This document shows, in pieces, positions 7,819 through 13,618 of a stretch of DNA of 13,618 nucleotides. A program made the position numbers and the translations under genes. The stretch is taken from the NCBI GenBank assembly GCA_964387985.1, contig CAYLZG010000121.1, positions 1 through 13,618 on the forward strand. Reading direction: 5' to 3'. Each line of letters opens with the position of its first letter. Position 1 is the first letter of the stretch. Source of the stretch: JALOOB01 sp964387985 (GTDB taxonomy: Bacteria; Chloroflexota; Anaerolineae; CG2-30-64-16). The notes under the pieces are model-generated. The model did not search any database. It saw nothing but the letters and a program-made list of their open reading frames with translations, and was not told the origin of the DNA.

Positions 7819-9288
7819 AGCGATACCATATCTGGACCATCGGCTGCCAAATGAACGAGGCGGATTCCGGGCGCGTAGCTGCGGAGTTGGATGCGCTTGG
7901 GCTCACGCCGACGGATCGCGCCGATAATGCCGATGTCATCGTTCTGAACACATGCGTTGTGCGCCAGAGCGCGGAGGACCGTGCGGTCGGACGGATCTGG
8001 TCCCTGCGGCCCCTGAAGGAAGAGGACCCGCAGCGGGTCATCGCGGTGATGGGCTGCATGGTGGGCATCAAGCCGAACGGCGCGCTCAAAGCGCGCTTCC
8101 CGTTCGTCGACGTGTTCATGCCGCCGTCGGACCCGCGGCCGCTGGTTAGCTACCTGAGCAGCGATGAAGTGGAGGCCGACGCTCGGCTGCTGGACGAAGA
8201 GGTGACCGAGGTGCGATACGCATTGCAGGAGCAGGGCGGCGAGGCGACTGACCTGCCGCATCCGCTGCAAAGTATCCGGCACCTGTCGCTGCACGGCGAA
8301 TCCCCGGTCGTGGCGCACGTGCCTATCGTGTACGGGTGCTCGCACGCGTGCGCGTTCTGCATCATCCCGTTCCGGCGCGGCGTCGAGCGCAGCGGCCAGC
8401 GTGCCGTGCAGCCCGGCCGCCTGCTCGCGGCGCACGTAGCGCACGGTATGGCTGCCCTCCAGCCGCGGGAGNNNNNNNNNNGTGGAGCACAGCCGTCCGC
8501 GCGAAGAGGTGGTGCGCGAGGTGCGCGGGCTGGTAGCGCAGGGGGTGCGCGAGGTGACGCTGCTGGGCCAGATCGTGGACCGGTACGGAAAGGACTTCCC
8601 CGGCGGCAGCCCTGACCTGGCGGATCTGCTCGAAGCAATTCACGAGGTAGACGGCCTATGGCGCATCCGCTTCCTGACGAGCCATCCCAGCTACATGACC
8701 GACCGGATCCTGGATGCGGTGGCCCGGCTGCCGAAGGTGTGCGAGCAGATCGAGGTTCCAGTGCAGGCGGGCGACGACGAGGTGCTGCTCAACATGAAGC
8801 GCGGGTACACGGTGGACGCGTACCGGCGGCTGGTGGGCCACATCCGCGAGAAGATTCCCCACTCAGCTATACACACGGACATCATCGTGGGCTTTCCCGG
8901 AGAGTCGGAGGGGCAGTTTCAGCGGACCTACGAGCTCTTGCGCGAGCTGAGAATCGACAAGGTCCACCTGGCGATGTACTCACCGAGGCCGGGCACCGTC
9001 AGCGAGCGACGGCTGGTCGATGACGTGCCGGCGACGGAAAAGAAGCGGCGATGGGACGTCCTGGATGCGCTGCAGACCGAGGTGGTGGGCGAGATCAACC
9101 ACCGATCGCTGGGGGAGGTCGTCGAAGTGTTGGTCGAAGAGAAGCACAAGGAACGCTGGCGCGGTCGCACGCGCACGAACAAACTGGTCTACTTCGATGA
9201 TCCGGGCGAGTGGCGCGGGCACCTGGCACCCGTGAGGATCACCTGGACCGGGCCATGGTCGATGATCGGGCAGATAGACCGCAGTTAA
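7815..9288 (+). CDS. miaB: tRNA-2-methylthio-N6-dimethylallyladenosine synthase, split by a scaffold gap
   Basis: Radical-SAM enzyme that adds a methylthio group to i6A37 of tRNA. The N-terminal iron-sulphur domain has C11 ('TIGCQMNEAD'), C47 ('NTCVV') and C81 ('MGCMVG'). The radical-SAM motif CX3CX2C is C175/C179/C182 ('YGCSHACAFC'). A C-terminal TRAM domain ('LGEVVEVLVEEKHKERWRGR...') ends the protein. The frame changes across ten Ns (8472-8481). The part before the gap reads '...RRGVERS' to 8393; the part after restarts at 8482 with 'VEHSRPREEVVREV', repeating the same four codons (GTC GAG CGC AGC versus GTG GAG CAC AGC). Removing 8382-8481 gives an intact 457-residue MiaB, a normal length. 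The start ATG 7815 overlaps the uvrA stop, indicating translational coupling. RimO and MtaB are relatives; the MiaB-type TRAM ending and cysteine spacing favour MiaB, but not decisively. Confidence 0.88.
8394..8471. other. Foreign 78-base contig tail before the scaffold gap
   Basis: This stretch does not encode MiaB in any forward frame that fits the family. Its reverse complement has an open frame reading 'LPRLEGSHTVRYVRREQ' and onward, which looks like a piece of an unrelated protein that I do not recognise. It ends directly at the Ns. The simplest reading is a chimeric contig end brought in by assembly. Confidence 0.65.
8472..8481. other. Assembly gap (10 Ns)
   Basis: Ten undetermined bases, probably a fixed-length scaffold placeholder. 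Flanking MiaB codons are duplicated on both sides (8382-8393 and 8482-8493, two mismatches in twelve), so no MiaB sequence is actually missing. Confidence 0.95.
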
Positions 9289-9310
9289 GAACCACGAAGC
9301 AACTTAAAGA

Positions 9311-9343
9311 ATGGGGCCGCAGTCTGAATTGCTGCGGCCCCAT
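9311..9343. terminator. Bidirectional terminator-like hairpin between convergent genes
   Basis: Perfect 12-bp stem ATGGGGCCGCAG / CTGCGGCCCCAT with a 9-base loop, placed 23 bases after the miaB stop and 18 bases beyond the end of the LysM gene on the - strand. On the - strand the stem is followed by TCTTTAAGTT, a weak T-rich tail; on the + strand the tail (AGCTTAACGAG) has no clear T-run. Position between convergent genes supports termination from both sides. Confidence 0.72.
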
Positions 9344-9360
9344 AGCTTAACGAGTTGTGA

Positions 9361-10920
9361 CTAGTTGACGCACAACTTCTGGCCGATGACGATCAGGTCC
9401 GGGTTGCGAATGCCGTTGGCCTTGATCAGGTCACGCATCGATACGCCGAGCTTGCTGGCGATCTTGGCCAGGGTGTCACCCTTGGCGACCCGATAGACCG
9501 TTCCGCAAGCGCCGCCGGAGTCGCTGTCATAGACCGTGGTCCCTGCCACCGGAGGATCCTGGATATTGGTGAAATTCACCTTCTCGCCCTCATATTCCGG
9601 CGGGACGGGGAACGGGAACTTCACGGTCACGCACTCCGGCGTGACATGGATCCAGTGATCGCGGTCCTCCTCGCAAACCTCGATGCTGGCGCCGCCAAAG
9701 GCCATGTCTGCAGCATCCAGCGCTTCCATCGAGAATTCGTACTCGCCCAACGCATTGGTCGTGGTGGAGACCTGCACCGGGATGTCGAAGTCCTCAGTGC
9801 CGACCAGGGTTGCGGTGATCTTCCAGCCGGCAAGGCCGACGAGCGTGCCCTTGTATGGCTTCTCCCAGGCCTTGAACAGCTTCTTGCCGGTGATCTTCAG
9901 GTCGCCGATCAACTCCTTGTTCTGGAAGGTGACCTCGACCTCGTCACACGTGTCCGAATCGGGGTTCAGGGAAACAACCACGACCTGCGGGTTATCACCG
10001 ACGACTTCCCAGCCAGTCTGGACTTTCTCGGTAACTTTGTAAACGCCCGGCATGAGGCCCTTGAACACCGCAGTTCCGCTGCCGTCCGTAACCTTGGTGA
10101 TAGGCGGCATCCCGTTGTCAGCGCGGCTAACCGTCACCTTCCAACCGGCCAGCGTGCCCAGAGCAGTCTCGGCACCGTTTGCGTCGGTGCCAAAGCCGGT
10201 CTTGATCACAGTGATCGTGCCGTAGCACTTGGGCTCGCGGTTCTTGAAGACGATCGGATTGATCGCGCCGTCGACCTCATACTGATCGACCACCCGGGTT
10301 ACCTTCGGCGGTGTGAGCGGAGTCCAGCCCTTCTTCACGGTCTCGGCAACGGTCCAGGTGCCGGGGGTGAGGGTGAGGCTAGTCTGCCCGCTCTTGACAG
10401 TGGCGGTCACCACTTCCGCGAAAGGATCCTTTACCGGCGTAGCCGTGATCAGCCAATCCTCACCGGGCTGAACGGTTCCGTCCAGCATCTCTTCCCACTT
10501 GAGGACGGGTATCGTGACCAGGCGCTTGATCTTGAAGACGATCTTGTAGCAGGTCTCGCTCTCCTCGAAGTTCGCAGCGGAAGCAACTGCTACTCCCTCA
10601 AGCTCAGCGACGGGTGCGATGCCCACCCAGCCAGTCGGCATTGGCAACTGGAATTCCCAGTCGCCCTCAGCGAGCTCATCGAACTTGAAGTAGCCATCCT
10701 TGTCGACCGCGGCAGTGGCCGTAGCATTCGCACTCACCGCTGTCACCACCAATGCCGGAGATGTCTTGGTTCCATCGACCGGCAGCTCGCGATGGTTAAT
10801 CACATAACCATCCACGCATACAGGGCCCTTGACCTGCGCTGACGCCATACTGGTGAATGCCAGCAACATTAGCAAGGCCACAGCCAGCACCACAACGAAA
10901 GTGCGACGCTTACTGAACAT
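9361..10920 (-). CDS. Secreted multi-domain surface protein with C-terminal LysM
   Basis: A 519-residue exported protein. Signal peptide: 'MFSKRRTFVVVLAVALLMLL' then '..SMASA|Q', a good signal peptidase I site near residue 28. The middle holds about four beta-sandwich units of the SpaA/Cna-B (prealbumin-like) type. Each contains a turn such as 'DKDGYFKFDELAEGDWEF', 'TLTPGTWTVAETVKKGW', 'DGSGTAVFKGLMPGVYKVTE' or 'NALGEYEFSMEALD', with Trp-containing 'GW' ends. The last domain (~475-518) is LysM ('VYRVAKGDTLAKIASKLGVS'), which binds peptidoglycan or chitin-like glycans, bracketed by C472 and C517. No sortase motif or extra membrane segment was seen, so LysM is probably the anchor. The start is ATG 10920 with a strong AAGGAGG five bases upstream. 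It follows the other LysM gene on the same strand, 258 bases away. The ligand or partner of the sandwich domains is unknown. Confidence 0.85.
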   Translation of the reverse strand: MFSKRRTFVVVLAVALLMLLAFTSMASAQVKGPVCVDGYVINHRELPVDGTKTSPALVVTAVSANATATAAVDKDGYFKFDELAEGDWEFQLPMPTGWVGIAPVAELEGVAVASAANFEESETCYKIVFKIKRLVTIPVLKWEEMLDGTVQPGEDWLITATPVKDPFAEVVTATVKSGQTSLTLTPGTWTVAETVKKGWTPLTPPKVTRVVDQYEVDGAINPIVFKNREPKCYGTITVIKTGFGTDANGAETALGTLAGWKVTVSRADNGMPPITKVTDGSGTAVFKGLMPGVYKVTEKVQTGWEVVGDNPQVVVVSLNPDSDTCDEVEVTFQNKELIGDLKITGKKLFKAWEKPYKGTLVGLAGWKITATLVGTEDFDIPVQVSTTTNALGEYEFSMEALDAADMAFGGASIEVCEEDRDHWIHVTPECVTVKFPFPVPPEYEGEKVNFTNIQDPPVAGTTVYDSDSGGACGTVYRVAKGDTLAKIASKLGVSMRDLIKANGIRNPDLIVIGQKLCVN

Positions 10921-10955
10921 CTATCCCTCCTTAGAATGATGAACCAGTAAATGCC

Positions 10956-10972
10956 GGGGCGCAATTCGCCCC
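10956..10972 (-). promoter_or_regulatory. Short hairpin in leader of LysM gene
   Basis: 6-bp perfect stem GGGGCG / CGCCCC with a 5-base AT-rich loop, ~20 bases upstream of the ribosome binding site of the 519-residue protein. It could shape the leader RNA; it has no terminator tail. Confidence 0.35.
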
Positions 10973-10987
10973 AGACGCCATTACGGG

Positions 10988-11007
10988 ACGCCAGCCCCTT
11001 CTGGCGT
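10988..11007 (-). promoter_or_regulatory. Second hairpin in leader of LysM gene
   Basis: 7-bp perfect stem ACGCCAG / CTGGCGT with a 6-base loop, 15 bases from the first hairpin. The pair could be a terminator remnant of the upstream LysM gene or a leader structure; neither is proven. Confidence 0.35.
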
Positions 11008-11178
11008 GATCACCTCCACCAGGTTGCCCACAGCAAGTTCGATGCGAAACATAAGCAGGCAGTCCATCATGAGCATCTTACCTCGCCGGTGAGATCGATC
11101 CCGCAAAACCAAAACGGACGGAGCACTGAGGGCGCAGAGTCCGCACCACGCCAGCGCTCCAGCCGTAGGATCGCAGAC

Positions 11179-12918
11179 TCAAGGAACGCAGAGCCGCTGC
11201 CCAACATAGATCAAGTTGACGTTGCGCAGGCCGTTACGCTGTGCAATGGCCTGCACGGTCGATCCGTACTTGGCGGCTACCTTCGTGAGCGTGTCACCAC
11301 GCTGCACGGTATACCACGTACAGGCGTCGCCAGGCGGCACGGGCTGCGCGTCCTTGCAAGGAACCACAAGGCGCTGACCCAGAATCAGGATGTTCGGATT
11401 GCGTATCCCATTCGCCGACGCAAGGTACTCCGGAGTCGTCCCATAGGTTCTGGCGATCTCGGCCAATGCGTCACCGGCCTGAACAGTATAGTGGCAAACG
11501 GCAGGGCTGATCGGGCCAGGATCGACCGGCGGCTTCGGCAGCCCAGACGTCGAGCAAGCAACCAGTTTGATCGCATCCAGGTTCACATCCAGCTCCCGCT
11601 GTGGTGTGCCCCACTTCTTCCAGGCACGGAAGCCAACGAGCACCTTGCCAGACGGAGCAGTGAAGCGAGCGCTGAAAGAGGACATGCTGCCGGGTTTGGT
11701 GCGCAGATAGACGGTATCCCAAGGCAGCTCCATCCAGTTCGTGATGTCATGCTCGCTCGGGTCCATATCCGCAGGTGCGTAGCCCCACTGTACGCGGTAG
11801 CTGTACGGATCCTCCATGGGATGAGCCGAATCCTCACGGAGCATGCCATAAGCCGAGATCTCGTAGGTAGCGCCGGCCTGTAACCCCCAAACGGGCTGGA
11901 AGATGCCTGCGAAACGATCCGGCTGCGAGGCAGCCAGGCCCCAGGTGTTGATCTCGATCAACTGGCCGTGCGCCCCATCCATGATAACGGGCGTCCACAT
12001 TTCGTCGTAGAACCCGTAACCCGCGGCCCCACCATTGTTGAAAGCCTGCCAGTGCTTGCCGACACCATTCACGAAGCCGGCCTCGAAGTCGCCGTTGGCG
12101 AGCAATGATGACCCGCCGCAAACCAGCGGCGCAGGAACAGCTGCAACCGGAACCGGCTGGGCAGCTGGGGCCCAATGCGGCCCATCCACAGGCGCACCAG
12201 GGAACACCACAACGGAACCCGCAAGCTCAAGCGGGTGCTTCACCACCTGCCCGGTCAAGCTCACTGCATCGATGTTGACATCGAGTTCCTTGTATGCGTT
12301 ACCCCACTTCTTCCATGCCCGGATGAACAGCGTGATCTTCGGGCTGGGCGCGGCAAACGAGGTGGCATAGCTCTCCAGGCCTGTTGGCGAGGTGCGTTCG
12401 TCGATCTTATCCCACGGCAACTCAGCCCAGTTCGTCACTTTCGTCCAGTCGGTTGAGCCGTCAGTCGTGTAGCCCCACTGTACCCGATAGCGGTACTTGT
12501 CCTCGGAGGGATCCGGATCGCTTTCGCGCATGCCGCCCCTCATCGTCAAGGTGTAAAACGATCCCTTGGTCAATGCGACGGTCTGGTAGATGCCGGCATA
12601 ACGATCCGGCTCGGAGGCCGCAAATTGTCTGGTGTTGATCTCGATCAACTGGCTATGCGCACCGTCAGCGACAACCGGCTCCCACTGATCATCATAGAAG
12701 CCATACGCTGCGCTGCCACCGTTCGTGAAGCAGCCCCACCCTGCGCCAACCATGCCGCATCCAGGGACCATCACAAAGCCGCCCTCGAAATTGCCGTTCT
12801 GGAGCACATCCATGGTGGTAACGGCAAGACCAGTCGCGCTGCCCAGCGTCAGACTTGCGAGGATGGCGAGGGCTAGAACCAGCGACGTCAGCCGCCGGCG
12901 GTTCCTCAAGATTCGCAT
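11179..12918 (-). CDS. Secreted protein with duplicated jelly-roll-like domains and two LysM domains
   Basis: A 579-residue exported protein. Signal peptide at residues 1-32 (RILRNRRR, then a hydrophobic core 'LTSLVLALAILASLTLG'). Two homologous domains follow, ~38-222 and ~272-453. Both start with 'L-NG-FE-GF', share 'YGFYD--W-PV--DGAH-QLIEIN', 'RVQWGY', 'NW-ELPWD' and 'RAWKKWG----ELDVN-DA'. The opening motif and beta-rich pattern resemble carbohydrate-binding (CBM4/9-like, galactose-binding) jelly rolls; this is an inference. A Pro/Ala linker separates them. Two LysM domains end the protein (476-520 and 535-578), each bracketed by cysteines (C475/C521 and C533/C577). The start ATG 12918 is preferred over the in-frame GTG at 12933, because AAGGAGGG lies directly before 12918 and would otherwise be coding. 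A likely role is glycan or cell-wall binding at the surface; no catalytic domain was seen. Confidence 0.87.
   Translation of the reverse strand: MRILRNRRRLTSLVLALAILASLTLGSATGLAVTTMDVLQNGNFEGGFVMVPGCGMVGAGWGCFTNGGSAAYGFYDDQWEPVVADGAHSQLIEINTRQFAASEPDRYAGIYQTVALTKGSFYTLTMRGGMRESDPDPSEDKYRYRVQWGYTTDGSTDWTKVTNWAELPWDKIDERTSPTGLESYATSFAAPSPKITLFIRAWKKWGNAYKELDVNIDAVSLTGQVVKHPLELAGSVVVFPGAPVDGPHWAPAAQPVPVAAVPAPLVCGGSSLLANGDFEAGFVNGVGKHWQAFNNGGAAGYGFYDEMWTPVIMDGAHGQLIEINTWGLAASQPDRFAGIFQPVWGLQAGATYEISAYGMLREDSAHPMEDPYSYRVQWGYAPADMDPSEHDITNWMELPWDTVYLRTKPGSMSSFSARFTAPSGKVLVGFRAWKKWGTPQRELDVNLDAIKLVACSTSGLPKPPVDPGPISPAVCHYTVQAGDALAEIARTYGTTPEYLASANGIRNPNILILGQRLVVPCKDAQPVPPGDACTWYTVQRGDTLTKVAAKYGSTVQAIAQRNGLRNVNLIYVGQRLCVP
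11560..12108 (-). repeat. Second copy of duplicated domain in LysM protein
   Basis: Codes for residues ~271-453. It pairs with 12253-12804 over the whole length. Nucleotide identity is locally high: GGTGTTGATCTCGATCAACT is identical in both copies (near 11946 and 12631), as is TAGCCCCACTGTAC (near 11778 and 12470). Confidence 0.8.
12253..12804 (-). repeat. First copy of duplicated domain in LysM protein
   Basis: Codes for residues ~39-222. It differs from the second copy mainly by an extra Cys/Gly/Met loop ('VMVPGCGMVGAGWGCF') after the 'NGNFEGGF' motif, where the second copy has 'VNGVGKHWQAF'. The loop holds two cysteines that could form a disulphide. Confidence 0.8.
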
Positions 12919-13134
12919 ACGTCCCTCCTTCACATCGCCAGAGAGCCCGACAAAGCGCCAAATGTGGGCATGGTGCGCGCTGCTCGGGCAGGCTTACAAG
13001 CAAAAGGACAACTCTCGCGCGGATTGTAGCACATGTTCCGCGCGAACGCAATAGGTCTTCAAGTCATGTTCAATCACAATTATAGTTTCCGATCGCGCCC
13101 CCAATGGGTTCGCGCGTCTTGAAGCTGCATTTGT
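12919..13134 (-). other. Intergenic region between trmFO and LysM gene
   Basis: 216 bases with no supportable gene. It holds the LysM gene promoter, its ~98-base leader and the ribosome binding site AAGGAGGG. An imperfect GC-rich inverted repeat (13094-13116) follows trmFO and could be a weak terminator. An additional TATAAT on the - strand at 13079-13084 lacks a properly spaced -35. Confidence 0.5.
13023..13051 (-). promoter_or_regulatory. Promoter of the first LysM gene
   Basis: Read on the - strand: TTGCGT (-35, 13046-13051), a 17-base spacer, then TACAAT (-10, 13023-13028), with TG one base before the -10, so also an extended -10. Transcription would start near 13016, giving a ~98-base leader before ATG 12918. 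This is the best-formed promoter in the window. Confidence 0.7.
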
Positions 13135-13618
13135 CTATTCGATGGGCGCCTCCGGCCCATTCAGCTGAAAGGATCTCTTCACAGCTTCCAGCTCAGCCAG
13201 GGCTCTGGCTGCATAGGCTGCATACCGCCGGCGCTTATCGCGAACGGGCGGATCAAGATCAGGCAACAAGCCAAAATTGGCCTTCATGGGTTGAAAACCG
13301 GCCGGATCGGCGTGCGTGATGTAGTAGGCCAACGCTCCCAACATGGTGGTGCGCGGCAGCTCGACGGGCGCACGTCCGGCGTAGATTCTCCAGGCATTCA
13401 GGCCAGCCAACAAACCGCCTGCAATCGATCCAACGTACCCTTCCATGCCGGTGATCTGGCCGGCGAAGAGAAAGTCGGGGCGGTCGCGCCACTGCAACGT
13501 CGGACGCAGCAGCTTCGGGCTATTCAGAAATGTGTTGCGGTGCATCTGGCCAAAGCGAACAAACTCCGCGTTGCCCAGCCCAGGGATCATGCGAAGCACG
13601 CGCTCCTGATCCCCCCAC
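13135..13618 (-). CDS. trmFO: Methylenetetrahydrofolate-tRNA-(uracil-5-)-methyltransferase, C-terminal part
   Basis: FAD- and folate-dependent enzyme that makes m5U54 in the T-loop of tRNA. About 160 C-terminal residues are visible; the frame is open to the window edge (…DQERVLRMIPGLGNAEF). Hallmarks are 'MIPGLGNAEFVRFGQMHRNT', 'NSPKLLRPTL' and the flavin-binding 'FAGQITGMEGYVGSIAGGLL', followed by a C-terminal helix. GidA/MnmG is a related flavoprotein, but the 'GQITGMEGYVGS' and 'MHRNTF' motifs are those of TrmFO. The ATG at 13599 is internal. The stop is TAG at 13135-13137. It is transcribed in the same direction as the LysM genes, but the strong promoter between them suggests separate transcription. 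Confidence 0.93.
   Translation of the reverse strand, partial: WGDQERVLRMIPGLGNAEFVRFGQMHRNTFLNSPKLLRPTLQWRDRPDFLFAGQITGMEGYVGSIAGGLLAGLNAWRIYAGRAPVELPRTTMLGALAYYITHADPAGFQPMKANFGLLPDLDPPVRDKRRRYAAYAARALAELEAVKRSFQLNGPEAPIE

Larger units (their letters stand above)
10921..11178 (-). other. Intergenic leader between the two LysM genes
   Basis: 258 bases without a supportable gene. It contains two short hairpins near the downstream gene and the ribosome binding site AAGGAGG (- strand). I found no convincing -35/-10 pair; TAAGAT on the - strand near 11077-11082 is the best weak -10 candidate. Confidence 0.45.

Noticed and set aside
9646..10842. 398-codon open frame on the + strand opposite the LysM gene.
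   Set aside because: It is antisense to a protein with clear signal peptide and LysM domain, and its translation has no recognisable motifs.
12628..12650. Inverted repeat GTTGATC-TC-GATCAAC in both copies of the duplicated domain.
   Set aside because: It encodes the conserved 'LIEIN' motif and is present in both copies through the duplication; no reason to see an operator.
12919..12933. GTG at 12933 as start of the 579-residue LysM protein.
   Set aside because: It would translate the AAGGAGGG ribosome binding site; ATG 12918 has ideal spacing and gives a normal signal peptide.

Overview
The window looks like chromosomal DNA from a GC-rich bacterium, most likely a Chloroflexota (Chloroflexi) metagenome assembly. 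That placement is an inference. It rests on secreted proteins ending in LysM domains of the form 'NGIRNPN-I-GQ-LC', a lipoprotein version of a CapA-like protein, very G-rich coding strands, and a run of ten Ns that marks a scaffold join. No rRNA, tRNA, CRISPR array, transposase or phage gene was seen.

Left two thirds (1-9288), all on the + strand: the tail of a YigZ/IMPACT-family protein; a CapA-like lipoprotein gene broken by a frameshift; a dynamin-like GTPase with a C-terminal membrane hairpin; a small GNAT acetyltransferase 17 bases later; then uvrA (nucleotide excision repair ATPase) overlapping miaB (tRNA 2-methylthio-A37 synthase) by four bases. Extended -10 promoters precede the CapA-like gene and uvrA. 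The miaB gene is interrupted by a scaffold gap preceded by 78 bases that do not belong to it; removing exactly 100 bases restores a complete 457-residue MiaB.

Right third (9361-13618), all on the - strand and convergent with miaB: the C-terminal part of trmFO (tRNA m5U54 methyltransferase), then two secreted cell-surface proteins that both end in LysM domains. One has two copies of a duplicated ~185-residue domain plus two LysM domains; the other has several prealbumin-like beta-sandwich domains plus one LysM. A 12-bp perfect hairpin lies between the convergent genes. A well-formed promoter precedes the first LysM gene.

The genes are a mix of housekeeping functions (DNA repair, tRNA modification) and envelope functions (LysM proteins, lipoprotein, membrane GTPase). 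I see no single new multi-gene system. The most unusual signal is a short repeat family with core TCCTTCGACT...CCGCTCAGGATGC. It occurs three times in tandem, in frame, inside uvrA (adding about 31 residues to a universally conserved protein) and once more inside the CapA-like gene 4.7 kb away. This resembles protein-coding palindromic elements that spread inside genes.
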